Positions 26,641 to 34,979 of a stretch of 64,000 bases of DNA are shown here, one piece after another. Origin of the DNA: Bacillota bacterium (lineage in GTDB: Bacteria; Bacillota; Clostridia; Acetivibrionales; DSM-27016); the NCBI GenBank assembly GCA_023390115.1, contig JAEWDM010000029.1, positions 1 to 64,000 on the forward strand. The letters run 5' to 3'. The translations under genes were made by a program, and so were the position numbers. Position 1 is the first letter of the stretch. Each line of letters starts with the position of its first letter. The notes below the pieces were generated by a model. That model was not told the origin of the DNA, searched no databases, and saw only the letters and a program-made list of their open reading frames with translations.

Positions 26641-27846
26641 ATGAGAATACTTATGCTCTCCTGGGAATATCCTCCGAGAATTGTTGGCGGCATTTCGCGC
26701 GTTGTGCATGATCTGGCGCAAGAGCTGGGAGAAAAGGGCAATGAAATTCATGTTGTAACCTGTTGGGAAGCCGGTACCGAGGAGATGGAAAGGGATAAAA
26801 ATGTCTTTGTTCACCGGGTTCATACATATGATATAAATACCATCAATTTTGTTGATTGGGTTTTGCAGTTGAATTTCAGTATTATTGAATGTTCAATCAG
26901 GCTTATAACCCAATACAAAGATTTTGATATAATACATGCTCATGACTGGATAGTGGCCTTTGCAGCCAAGACATTGAAAAATGCATACTTAATTCCCATG
27001 ATTGCTACCATACATGCTACGGAGTATGGAAGGAATTGGGGCGTACATAATGATATGCAGAGATATATACATAATGTTGAGTGGTGGCTGACATACGAAT
27101 CCTGGAAAATAATAGTAAACAGCGAATATATGAGCAACGAGGTCAAAAATATATTTGAGCTTCCGGAGGACAAGGTCCGTGTAATACATAACGGGGTAGA
27201 TCCCGATAAATTTAAGGGCTTTGAAAGGGATCTCGCGTTCAGAAGGAACTATGCCTCCGATAATGAGAAAATTGTTTTTTTTGTAGGGAGACTGGTAAAT
27301 GAAAAGGGAGCTCATGTTTTAATAGATGCGGTGCCTAAAATTATAAGCAGCTATAATGACGTAAAGTTTGTTATTGCGGGAAAGGGCCCTCAGAGTGAAT
27401 ATCTAAAGGGAAAGTCCGCTGCAATGAATATAAATCACAAAATATATTTTACAGGCTATATAAGCGATGAATATTTGTGTAAATTATACAAGTGCGCGGA
27501 TATTGCGGTTTTCCCGAGCTTGTATGAGCCATTCGGGATAGTTGCCTTAGAGGGAATGGTTGCAAATGTTCCTGTAGTGGTTTCGGATACAGGGGGACTG
27601 GGGGAAATTGTGTACCACGGGGTTGATGGAATGAAGGCTTATACAGGCAATGCGGAATCTTTGGCCGACAGCATCCTTGATATACTGTTCAACCCGGATA
27701 AGGCTGAGGAAATAAAGAAAAGAGCGATGGAAAAGGTGTACAGGGTGTATAATTGGGATACCATATCAAGACAGACACTGGATGTTTACAGGGAGATTGT
27801 TGAGGAAAGCCAAAAAAAGGACTGGGGATATACGGGCGTAAAATAA
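26641..27846 (+). CDS. GT4 glycosyltransferase, glycogen synthase-like
   Basis: GT-B fold glycosyltransferase of family 4 (401 aa). The N-terminus MRILMLSWEYPPRIVGGIS with the nucleotide-site GGI motif and the C-terminal FPSLYEPFGIVALEGM (donor-binding EX7E) are clear. Its likely role is glycogen or other alpha-glucan synthesis, because it faces the GH57 branching enzyme and DUF4912 genes. This is the Thermococcales-like glycogen synthase arrangement. The nucleotide sugar is not certain. GAGGGG precedes the ATG. Confidence 0.82.
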   Translation: MRILMLSWEYPPRIVGGISRVVHDLAQELGEKGNEIHVVTCWEAGTEEMERDKNVFVHRVHTYDINTINFVDWVLQLNFSIIECSIRLITQYKDFDIIHAHDWIVAFAAKTLKNAYLIPMIATIHATEYGRNWGVHNDMQRYIHNVEWWLTYESWKIIVNSEYMSNEVKNIFELPEDKVRVIHNGVDPDKFKGFERDLAFRRNYASDNEKIVFFVGRLVNEKGAHVLIDAVPKIISSYNDVKFVIAGKGPQSEYLKGKSAAMNINHKIYFTGYISDEYLCKLYKCADIAVFPSLYEPFGIVALEGMVANVPVVVSDTGGLGEIVYHGVDGMKAYTGNAESLADSILDILFNPDKAEEIKKRAMEKVYRVYNWDTISRQTLDVYREIVEESQKKDWGYTGVK

Positions 27847-27951
27847 ACGAAAATCCTATTTCTGTAATCTATGGGGGCTGGAGGCAGTCCTCATATTTTT
27901 GTGACGGCTTTTAACCGGAAACTGCAATTTATGCCGGTAAAAATAATTGTA

Positions 27952-27979
27952 TTTGATTTTAATGGAAATATGCTATAAT
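27952..27979 (+). promoter_or_regulatory. Promoter of the RNase J gene
   Basis: TTTGAT (27952-27957), 16 bases, then TGC-TATAAT, an extended -10 at 27974-27979. The start point would be about 95 bases before the GTG start. Confidence 0.6.
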
Positions 27980-28080
27980 AGTAAAGCTGTGCATATGGAA
28001 GAATGCTATTTTATTGAATTATAAAGAGGTAATCTTTTTAATATATCACATTAAAATAATAAAGTTATGGAGGTTGGAAA

Positions 28081-29748
28081 GTGGCAAAAAACAAGAAAAA
28101 ACTAAAAGTAATTCCACTGGGGGGATTACAGGAGATCGGCAAGAACATCACAGTGTTTGAGTATGGTGATGAAATTATCGTGGTGGACTGCGGGCTGGCT
28201 TTTCCTGAGGACGAAATGCTTGGTATAGATCTTGTGATACCTGATACCACGTATTTGTCCAAGAACAAGGATAAGGTCAAGGCCATAGTGCTGACCCACG
28301 GACATGAGGATCATATAGGTGCGCTGCCGTATGTGCTGAAGGATATAAACGTACCTGTATACGGAACTAAGCTTACATTAGGACTACTGCAGTATAAGCT
28401 TGAGGAGCACGGAATGCTTTCGAGCGTTTCCTTAAATACCGTCAAGCAGGGACAGACAATTGACCTTGGAGTGTTTAAGGTGGAGTTTATACGTTCTACC
28501 CACAGTATAGCGGATACTGTTGCGCTTGCCATATATACTCCTGTAGGAATAGTTGTGCACACAGCGGATTTTAAAATTGATTACACGCCCATAGAAGGGG
28601 AGCCTATGGATTTGGCCCGTCTTGCCGAATTAGGCAAAAAAGGCGTGCTGCTTCTTATGTGTGACAGCACCAACGTCGAGCGGGAGGGCTATACCATGTC
28701 TGAAAAGACTGTGGGAGAGGCCTTTGAGGACATATTTATGAATGCCAGAGGGAGGATACTTATTGCTACCTTTGCCTCAAATGTACACAGGGTGCAGCAG
28801 GCAATCAATTCCGCCGTGAAATTTAACAGAAAAGTAGCTATTTGCGGAAGAAGCATGGTAAATGTTGTGAAGGCAGCCATGGATTTGGGATATATGCATG
28901 CTCCCGAGGGAGTAATGGTTGACATTGACACCATTCACAAATATAATCCTGAGAACCTTGTTCTTATAACAACGGGGAGCCAGGGTGAGCCCATGTCGGC
29001 ATTGACAAGGATAGCTGCCTCCGAGCACAAAAAGGTTGAAATTGCTCCGGGAGATTTGGTGATTATTTCTGCAAATCCCATACCCGGAAATGAAAAGCTT
29101 GTATCAAGAGTAATAAACGAGCTGTTCAGAAAGGGTGCCGAGGTAATATATGAGGCGCTTGCCGATATTCATGTTTCGGGCCATGCGTGCCAGGAGGAGC
29201 TGAAGCTTATACACAGCATTGTCAAGCCTAAGTTCTTTTTCCCTGTCCATGGAGAGCACAGGCATTTGAAGCAGCATGCAAATCTTGCCCATAAGCTGGG
29301 GATGCCTAATGACAGAATTTTTGTTATGGAGATAGGGAAGGTGCTTGAGCTGAACTCCGATACAGCCAAAATAAGCGGAAGCGTGGCTTCGGGAAAGGTG
29401 CTTGTGGATGGCCTTGGGGTGGGAGACGTAGGCAATATTGTGCTGAGGGACAGAAAGCACTTGTCGCAGGATGGGCTTATTGTCGTGGTAATAACAATAG
29501 AGGGGGATACGGGCAATGTGGCCGCAGGGCCCGATATAATCTCAAGGGGATTTGTATATGTAAGAGAATCCGAGGATCTGATGGAGAATATGAGAGAGGT
29601 AGTTAAGAAGGCGCTTGACAAGTGCGAAGACAAGAGGAGAAATGACTGGGGTGCCAGAAAAAATGTAATAAAGGATTCACTTAGAGACTACATCTATGAA
29701 AAAACAAAGAGAAAGCCTATGATTTTGCCTATAATAATGGAAGTATAA
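28081..29748 (+). CDS. rnj: Ribonuclease J
   Basis: 5'-3' exo- and endoribonuclease of mRNA and rRNA processing (555 aa). Metallo-beta-lactamase HGHEDHIG is at residues 73-80, with an N-terminal VIPLGGLQEIGKN. Beta-CASP motifs include DSTN, TGSQGEP and SGHACQEEL, and PVHGEHRHL follows. The start is GTG after GGAGG. It is the standard Firmicute RNase J. The gene ends at a strong terminator that was later duplicated (see the island). Confidence 0.94.
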   Translation: MAKNKKKLKVIPLGGLQEIGKNITVFEYGDEIIVVDCGLAFPEDEMLGIDLVIPDTTYLSKNKDKVKAIVLTHGHEDHIGALPYVLKDINVPVYGTKLTLGLLQYKLEEHGMLSSVSLNTVKQGQTIDLGVFKVEFIRSTHSIADTVALAIYTPVGIVVHTADFKIDYTPIEGEPMDLARLAELGKKGVLLLMCDSTNVEREGYTMSEKTVGEAFEDIFMNARGRILIATFASNVHRVQQAINSAVKFNRKVAICGRSMVNVVKAAMDLGYMHAPEGVMVDIDTIHKYNPENLVLITTGSQGEPMSALTRIAASEHKKVEIAPGDLVIISANPIPGNEKLVSRVINELFRKGAEVIYEALADIHVSGHACQEELKLIHSIVKPKFFFPVHGEHRHLKQHANLAHKLGMPNDRIFVMEIGKVLELNSDTAKISGSVASGKVLVDGLGVGDVGNIVLRDRKHLSQDGLIVVVITIEGDTGNVAAGPDIISRGFVYVRESEDLMENMREVVKKALDKCEDKRRNDWGARKNVIKDSLRDYIYEKTKRKPMILPIIMEV

Positions 29749-29760
29749 GAGGAAGCTCCG

Positions 29761-29818
29761 TTAAAGGCCTGACGCTAAAGGGTATAAAGACCCACCGCAT
29801 CAGGCCTTTAAATTTTTC
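29761..29818 (+). terminator. Intrinsic terminator of the RNase J gene
   Basis: TTAAAGGCCTGA (29761-29772) pairs with TCAGGCCTTTAA (29800-29811), followed by a short T-run. An additional internal GGGT/ACCC stem fits in the loop. Its 3' arm, CGCATCAGGCCTTTA, recurs at 32429-32443. Confidence 0.88.
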
Positions 29819-30314
29819 ATTGTTAATAATTTCAATGCTTGAAACGGCTCTGGGAATGCAGTTTATTTATGAGATGTCAAACAAACGTGGAATATCAGAT
29901 ACCTTATCACTTCTATAATTATAATCAAATTTTATATAAGATGAACTATAGAAATATTTAATAAATTTAGATTTGACACCATTATATTACAAAATATTAA
30001 TGATATGTAAGATATAATACATATTAGTTGAGATGTGCTTAAGGTAGAAATATATCATAATTTATAAAAGCATAGTAATTGGGAAACCGAAGATGAAAAA
30101 AAGGTTTGGTATAGTAGTTTTGTTACAATTGTACCCCTTACCAGACCTTTATTATAAACAATGCAATTTATCAGAGAGATTGCCATGGCTTTTTAGTATA
30201 CTACCCTCTGCGTGAATTGTAAATAAAGACAAGTTAAGGGAGGGATATAATTTAACAGAATACAATTGCAATAAAAAGTATATTATTTAATTAAAAAATA
30301 AAAGGAGAATATTT
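29819..30314. other. Noncoding AT-rich spacer at the left of the island
   Basis: I see no gene here. AAAGGTTTGGTA (30100-30111) can pair with TACCAGACCTTT (30139-30150). On the minus strand the hairpin is followed by a run of T, so it could be a minus-strand terminator although no minus-strand gene is nearby. Confidence 0.4.
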
Positions 30315-31484
30315 ATGTTTAAAAAGATAATCTTAGTCATTCTATCTGTTATGATTTTATTTTCTACTTTTGTGGTAAGTTCTGCAGCAAATATGGGAGA
30401 TATCAGTAATAGAGAGGTTAATGAAATACAAGCTATTGAAAACCATGTTAAAATTTTGGAATATTACCAAAAAAATAATTTTCGAAATTTTGCGGGTACA
30501 TATATTGATGAAGAAGGATATTTAAATGTTAATTTAGTTGGAAATCAAGCTGTTGAAAGTAACGATGAAAAATCTTTAAAGAATATACTTGGTGCTTCTA
30601 ATGTTAAGTTCCATAATGTGACATATTCTATAAATGATTTAGATGGTGCTATAGCATCTTTAAATAAAATTATGGTTGATCAAGATATAAGTATGATAGA
30701 AAGAGATGATCAATCTAATAAGGTTTATGTTTATTTAAAAGATGTTAACGGTACTAAAATTAATGATATTAAAAAAATTATTGATAGTCCTTTTATAGAA
30801 TTCAGAGAATCTAGTGCTGAAATAACCCTCACAGCAAGTAATATTACTAATGGAGCTGCTTTTTCGACTACTTCTGGAACTGCTACAATAGGTTTAGGAG
30901 CTAGAAAGTCCGATGGAACAATTGGTTATATTATACCAGGTCATGTACCAGATGCTGTAGGGACTTCTGTAAGGTATGGCTCAGATGTTATTGGGACTAT
31001 ATCACAAAAGGTTTTTGGTGGAGGTACCGACGCTGCTTTTGTTACGAAAAGCGGAACTAGTTGGCAGCCTTCAAAAAAATTGAATGGCACTACACTTATA
31101 AATTCCTTATATACTCAGGATGAATACACTTCAGTAAATACAATGTCCTCATATGCACAGAATATGACAATATATAAATGGGGGCAAAGATCTGGTAAAA
31201 CAGTAGGGAAGATTTTATCGAATAACTTCAGCTATACAGTTAACGGTGTTGCATTTACCAATATGGTAAAAGCTGATTATATTGCTATAGAAGGAGATAG
31301 CGGTGCCCCAGTAGGCTATCAAAACTCAACATCATCAAATCAAAATAAGTATACTATTATAGGTACACAATCTGCCTCAGCACTTGACAGCAGCGGAAAC
31401 TGGGGTTCTGGCTCTTATTCGATATTTTCTAAAATTCTTAATGTTTTAAGTAGCCTAAATAATTGTACTCCATATCCATCATAA
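30315..31484 (+). CDS. Secreted chymotrypsin-fold (S1) serine protease with propeptide
   Basis: 389 aa. A signal peptide (MFKKIILVILSVMILFSTF to about residue 25) is followed by a propeptide to about 170, then a streptogrisin/alpha-lytic-like catalytic domain. The catalytic set appears as His210 (PGHVPD), Asp239 (GGTDAAFV) and Ser329 (EGDSGAPVG). The His motif lacks the common AGHC Cys. Codon use is AT-rich and unlike the neighbouring genes. AAAAGGAGA precedes the ATG. It is probably exported and self-processing; the substrate is unknown. Confidence 0.8.
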   Translation: MFKKIILVILSVMILFSTFVVSSAANMGDISNREVNEIQAIENHVKILEYYQKNNFRNFAGTYIDEEGYLNVNLVGNQAVESNDEKSLKNILGASNVKFHNVTYSINDLDGAIASLNKIMVDQDISMIERDDQSNKVYVYLKDVNGTKINDIKKIIDSPFIEFRESSAEITLTASNITNGAAFSTTSGTATIGLGARKSDGTIGYIIPGHVPDAVGTSVRYGSDVIGTISQKVFGGGTDAAFVTKSGTSWQPSKKLNGTTLINSLYTQDEYTSVNTMSSYAQNMTIYKWGQRSGKTVGKILSNNFSYTVNGVAFTNMVKADYIAIEGDSGAPVGYQNSTSSNQNKYTIIGTQSASALDSSGNWGSGSYSIFSKILNVLSSLNNCTPYPS

Positions 31485-31507
31485 ACTAAAAAATAACAAC
31501 GGTGATA

Positions 31508-31536
31508 ATGAGGCGGGTATAAATTACCTGCCTCAT
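31508..31536 (+). terminator. Hairpin after the protease gene
   Basis: ATGAGGC pairs with GCCTCAT, with an inner GGTA/TACC pairing. The T-run is weak. It probably ends the protease transcript. Confidence 0.6.
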
Positions 31537-31755
31537 ATTGTATAGAATATTAGTTATGAAAATTTTTGTTTAAAACTGTCTTAACATTTTTCCATAATAA
31601 AAATTTTGGTTTTAATTAATCTACACTTATAAGAAAATTGAGCATGGCATAAATAAATTTTATATACAGCTTTCTGATAAAAAGTAGTCTACAGGAACTT
31701 TTATAATGTATTACCAGTCTAAATACACGAAATCTGATTTTTTGGAGGATACATC

Positions 31756-32310
31756 ATGAAGAGTACTAAAATTTCATTACTGGTAGAATCACTGCTAATC
31801 GTATTTGTGATTTTAACAGGTTGCCAGCATGAAAATGTGTCAAACATTACAGACTCAAATAAAACTGTACCGGACTACCATAAATTGTTTGAGCTAGAGT
31901 TATATTCTGATAAACAAACATATAAATCAACTGATAAGATCAAAATTTGGGCAACTATTAAATATATAGGGAACAATGATCAAGTGAAAATATGGCATGG
32001 TGATCCTACTGTTACTTTTAATATTTCCGATGGTAAAGAATTTAATATTGGTGGCATTATAAATACTATACTAACATCTACTATGCTGGAAAATGGAGAA
32101 CTCTATAAATTTGATTATGCCAAGAACGGGGGTTATTCTAACGATGACGCAAATGCGGATTTTTGGAAAAAATTTTATGAAGAAAAAGATTTATACTTAC
32201 CTGAAGGAGAATACACTATTAAAGCTAGTGGGGCTTTTTCGCTGACTGAAAATCTTGAAGAAAGTAAAAATAATCTATCTAAACAAATAAATATTAGTAT
32301 AGTAAATTAG
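31756..32310 (+). CDS. Lipoprotein with an intracellular proteinase inhibitor-like (BsuPI-like) look
   Basis: 184 aa. A signal peptide ends in the lipobox LTGC (Cys about residue 23). The mature part begins with LELYSDKQTYKSTDKIKIWA and continues as beta-rich segments. The opening resembles the Ig-like fold of BsuPI inhibitors, but the match is by eye only. TTGGAGG precedes the ATG. It lies 271 bases after the protease gene, within the same AT-rich island, which makes a functional pair conceivable. The true function is unknown. Confidence 0.65.
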   Translation: MKSTKISLLVESLLIVFVILTGCQHENVSNITDSNKTVPDYHKLFELELYSDKQTYKSTDKIKIWATIKYIGNNDQVKIWHGDPTVTFNISDGKEFNIGGIINTILTSTMLENGELYKFDYAKNGGYSNDDANADFWKKFYEEKDLYLPEGEYTIKASGAFSLTENLEESKNNLSKQINISIVN

Positions 32311-32451
32311 TCCCTATTAAATTTTAATTCTTTATATCCGGATATTGGAAAGTCGTTAGACAGGTGGTTTGTTTTTATAGAGGATTCACCGGAGGAGGGC
32401 GCGCCAGTTCAGTGTGCGTAATATAACCCGCATCAGGCCTTTATTTTTTTC

Positions 32452-32543
32452 TTGACCTTTGAAGCAATATTATAGTATTATAATCAGATAAAGTATTTTA
32501 TTGCATATTGACTTTGCTTTACTTTAGGGCTAGGCCCTTTTTT
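32452..32543 (+). promoter_or_regulatory. Probable metA promoter and small leader hairpin
   Basis: TTGACC (32452-32457), 18 bases, TATTAT (32476-32481). In the leader, AGGGC-TAG-GCCCT (32526-32538) is followed by TTTTTT, a short terminator-like hairpin. No S-box, T-box or other known methionine riboswitch is recognisable. Confidence 0.4.
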
Positions 32544-32575
32544 AATACTTATTATGACTTCAAGGGGGAAGTTTC

Positions 32576-33484
32576 ATGCCTATAAAAATACCTGATAATC
32601 TGCCGGCAGCAGAGATTTTGAACAGCGAGAACATCTTCGTAATGAGTGAGGAGCGCGCGTTTCATCAGGATATACGCCCGCTTAAAATAGTTATTCTCAA
32701 TTTAATGCCTACAAAAATTACTACCGAGACACAAATACTCCGGCTGATAGGAAATTCGCCTTTGCAGCTGGATGTTGTATTTCTGCACCCTAAGACTCAT
32801 TTGTCCAAAAATACTCCTTATGAACACCTCATAAAGTTTTACAATACCTTTGACGATATAAGGGAACAGAAGTTTGACGGAATGATAATAACAGGTGCTC
32901 CGGTGGAGCTGATAGATTTTGAGGAGGTAAATTATTGGAGCGAGCTTAAGGAAATTATGACATGGAGCTATACAAATGTAACGTCAACACTCCATATCTG
33001 CTGGGGTGCCCAGGCGGGGCTCTATTTTCATTACGGCATACCGAAATATGCCCTCCCCGAGAAAATGTTCGGTGTTTTTTCTCATACTGTGAACAAATTG
33101 AATGTAAAGCTTCTCAGGGGTTTTGACGACGAGTTTTTTGTGCCTCATTCCAGGCATACGGAGATTAGAAGAGAGGACATAGAAAAAATTCCCTGCCTGG
33201 AGATTTTGGCGGAATCTATGGATTCGGGAGTATATATTGTGGCCTTAAAGGGGGGCAGGCAGGTGTTCGTTACAGGGCATTCGGAATACGATCCCCTGAC
33301 ACTCAAAACAGAATATGACCGTGACATATCAAGAGGACTCGACATAAAGGTTCCCAAAAACTACTTCCCCTCGGATGATCCCTCAAAATACCCTGTGGTA
33401 AGATGGAGAGGCCATGCCACCCTCTTGTTCTGCAACTGGCTGAATTATTACGTATATCAGGAGACGCCGTACAATCTGGAATAA
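32576..33484 (+). CDS. metA: Homoserine O-acyltransferase MetA, predicted acetyl-type
   Basis: Activates homoserine for methionine synthesis (302 aa). Its class-I-glutaminase-like fold has the catalytic Cys at 142 (HICWGAQAG). Residue 111 is Glu (GAPVELIDFEEV). In studied MetA proteins, Glu at this position goes with acetyl-CoA and Gly with succinyl-CoA, so O-acetylhomoserine is the likely product despite the usual succinyltransferase name. AAGGGGGAAG precedes the ATG. Confidence 0.9.
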   Translation: MPIKIPDNLPAAEILNSENIFVMSEERAFHQDIRPLKIVILNLMPTKITTETQILRLIGNSPLQLDVVFLHPKTHLSKNTPYEHLIKFYNTFDDIREQKFDGMIITGAPVELIDFEEVNYWSELKEIMTWSYTNVTSTLHICWGAQAGLYFHYGIPKYALPEKMFGVFSHTVNKLNVKLLRGFDDEFFVPHSRHTEIRREDIEKIPCLEILAESMDSGVYIVALKGGRQVFVTGHSEYDPLTLKTEYDRDISRGLDIKVPKNYFPSDDPSKYPVVRWRGHATLLFCNWLNYYVYQETPYNLE

Positions 33485-33521
33485 ATATAAAGACTTAGGA
33501 TTATTTTAAAAAAAAACTTAC

Positions 33522-33556
33522 TGGGCACTTTCTATCATGCTTTTAGAGAGTGCCCA
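33522..33556. terminator. Hairpin after metA
   Basis: TGGGCACTTTCT (33522-33533) pairs with AGAGAGTGCCCA (33545-33556), with one G-U. The T-run is stronger on the minus strand (the preceding A9) than on the plus strand. Confidence 0.65.
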
Positions 33557-33586
33557 TTAAAATTCCCGGATTTATTTTGCCAGTCT

Positions 33587-33604
33587 GTGTTAAATATTTA
33601 ACGA
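33587..33604. promoter_or_regulatory. Upstream Rex-like operator
   Basis: TGTTAAATATTTAACG fits the Rex palindrome TTGTTAA-N4-TTAACAA with mismatches only at the outer ends. It lies about 130 bases upstream of the hyd -10 box. Confidence 0.55.
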
Positions 33605-33698
33605 TAGATTAAAAAATAAATTTTACATGGAAGTTAAATCAAATATAATGTACAATCTGTAAAATAGCAGTTAGGAAATTAAATATTCGTTAAAATTA

Positions 33699-33727
33699 TT
33701 GAAGAATACTCGAAAGTTTGATATAAT
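33699..33727 (+). promoter_or_regulatory. Promoter of the hydrogenase operon
   Basis: TTGAAG (33699-33704), 17-base spacer, TATAAT (33722-33727). The expected start is near 33734, just ahead of the perfect Rex box. Confidence 0.65.
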
Positions 33728-33737
33728 AATATAAGCA

Positions 33738-33755
33738 TTGTTAAATACTTAACAA
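33738..33755. promoter_or_regulatory. Rex operator, perfect match
   Basis: TTGTTAAATACTTAACAA is exactly TTGTTAA-N4-TTAACAA. It overlaps the predicted transcription start, so bound Rex would block transcription when NADH is low; NADH releases it. The hydrogenase that disposes of NADH electrons is a logical target. Confidence 0.88.
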
Positions 33756-33876
33756 TCGTCGAAAATCTTTTCATTTTATAATTGTATTTTAATGTCTGGT
33801 GGGGTTAATTTGCTATGGACATTAAAAGCAATATCTTATGTTAAGTTTATTAATTTGGATTAGGAGGTCTGTGTCA

Positions 33877-34371
33877 ATGAGTACAAACAACTGCTGCTGT
33901 GGATGTGTTGATGAAAAAGAACAGAAACTGCAGGAAATTATCACAAAGTATAAGGACACCAGAGGGGCATTAATTCCGGTGCTGCATGAGGCTCAGGAGG
34001 TATACGGATATCTTCCCGTTGAGGTACAGAAGGCGATATCTGAGGGTCTTAATATACCTCTGACAGAGATATACGGGGTGGTTACCTTTTATACCCAGTT
34101 CTCTTTGAAGCCTAAGGGAAGGTTTAAAATTAATGTCTGTATGGGTACCGCATGCTATGTTAAGGGCTCGGGGCTTGTGCTGGATAAGCTGAAAGAAAAG
34201 CTGGGCATTAATGTAGGAGAATGTACTGAGGACGGAAAGTATTCATTGGACGCATGCAGGTGCATAGGCGCGTGCGGTCTGGCCCCCGTAATAATGGTTA
34301 ATGATGATGTATACGGAAGGCTGGAGCCTGATGATATAGAAGGAGTAATTCAAAAATATAAGGATCTGTAA
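33877..34371 (+). CDS. hydC: NADH-linked [FeFe] hydrogenase, NuoE-like gamma subunit
   Basis: Thioredoxin-like [2Fe-2S] subunit of the soluble NAD-dependent (likely electron-bifurcating) hydrogenase (164 aa). Cluster ligands are Cys88 and Cys93 (CMGTAC) and Cys129 and Cys133 (CIGAC). An odd Cys-rich N-terminus (NNCCCGC, residues 4-10) precedes the normal helical part. TAGGAGG lies ahead of the ATG. It is the first gene of the hyd operon behind the Rex box. Confidence 0.9.
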   Translation: MSTNNCCCGCVDEKEQKLQEIITKYKDTRGALIPVLHEAQEVYGYLPVEVQKAISEGLNIPLTEIYGVVTFYTQFSLKPKGRFKINVCMGTACYVKGSGLVLDKLKEKLGINVGECTEDGKYSLDACRCIGACGLAPVIMVNDDVYGRLEPDDIEGVIQKYKDL

Positions 34372-34409
34372 TACCTGACGATGATTTTAAAGGGTTTGTA
34401 CGGGAGAAA

Positions 34410-34979
34410 ATGAGAGATATTTCATTGCACTTAATGGATATAATACAAAATTCAATAACAGCCGGTGCCCGTAAGGTCGAGGTATATATAACCGCTGTCA
34501 CTGCGCCGGATGAACTCAGGGTTTGCGTATCCGATGACGGAGAAGGGATGGATAAGGAGCTGCTGGAGCGTGTAACAAGCCCTTTTTCCACTACCAGGAC
34601 AACCAGAAAAATAGGCTTGGGAATTCCTTTGCTTAAGTCCTCCGCCATGCAATCGGGAGGAGATGTGTATATAAATTCAGTTAAGGGACAGGGGACAACT
34701 CTTGAGGCTGTTTTTAAGATAAGCAGTATTGACAGAATACCGTTAGGTGATATAGCCGATACTTTCGGAGCTGTTATAAGTGCCAATCCCGGAATTGATT
34801 TTGAGCTTGTGCTTATGAAGAATAGCGGCAAAAGCTTCGAATTCAGTACGGAGGAAGTAAAGGCAAGGATTTTGGAGGTTCCCATTAACAATTATGAAGT
34901 TGTGGACTGGATTAAAAAGTTTATTGATGAAGGTGTAAAGATTACATTTGGAGGTGTGTTGAATGAAATCAATAGCTGA
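34410..34979 (+). CDS. Histidine-kinase-type ATPase of the hydrogenase operon
   Basis: 189 aa. GHKL ATPase domain only, with MRDISLHLMDIIQNSITAGA (N-box) at the start, SDDGEGM (G1) near residues 46-52, and GLGIPLL (G2) near 69-75. There is no sensor domain or phospho-acceptor His region. Similar genes occur within hyd operons of other anaerobes, but the role is unsettled. Its C-terminal 17 bases overlap the next gene. It may act in regulation or assembly of the complex (inference). Confidence 0.78.
   Translation: MRDISLHLMDIIQNSITAGARKVEVYITAVTAPDELRVCVSDDGEGMDKELLERVTSPFSTTRTTRKIGLGIPLLKSSAMQSGGDVYINSVKGQGTTLEAVFKISSIDRIPLGDIADTFGAVISANPGIDFELVLMKNSGKSFEFSTEEVKARILEVPINNYEVVDWIKKFIDEGVKITFGGVLNEINS

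Larger units (their letters stand above)
29811..32443. mobile_element. AT-rich island bounded by copies of a terminator arm
   Basis: About 2.6 kb with clearly lower GC than both flanks. It carries only a secreted protease and a lipoprotein. The left boundary is the 3' arm of the RNase J terminator (29796-29810). The right boundary is an identical 15-base copy at 32429-32443 with a T-run but no pairing partner. Similar bases just before each copy (GTATAAAGACCC and GTAATATAACCC) extend the likeness. This looks like an insertion or recombination that duplicated a terminator end. No integrase or transposase is visible. Confidence 0.55.

Noticed and set aside
32311..32575. S-box or T-box in front of metA
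   Set aside because: None of the conserved SAM-riboswitch strands or the T-box sequence is present; only a small hairpin is seen.
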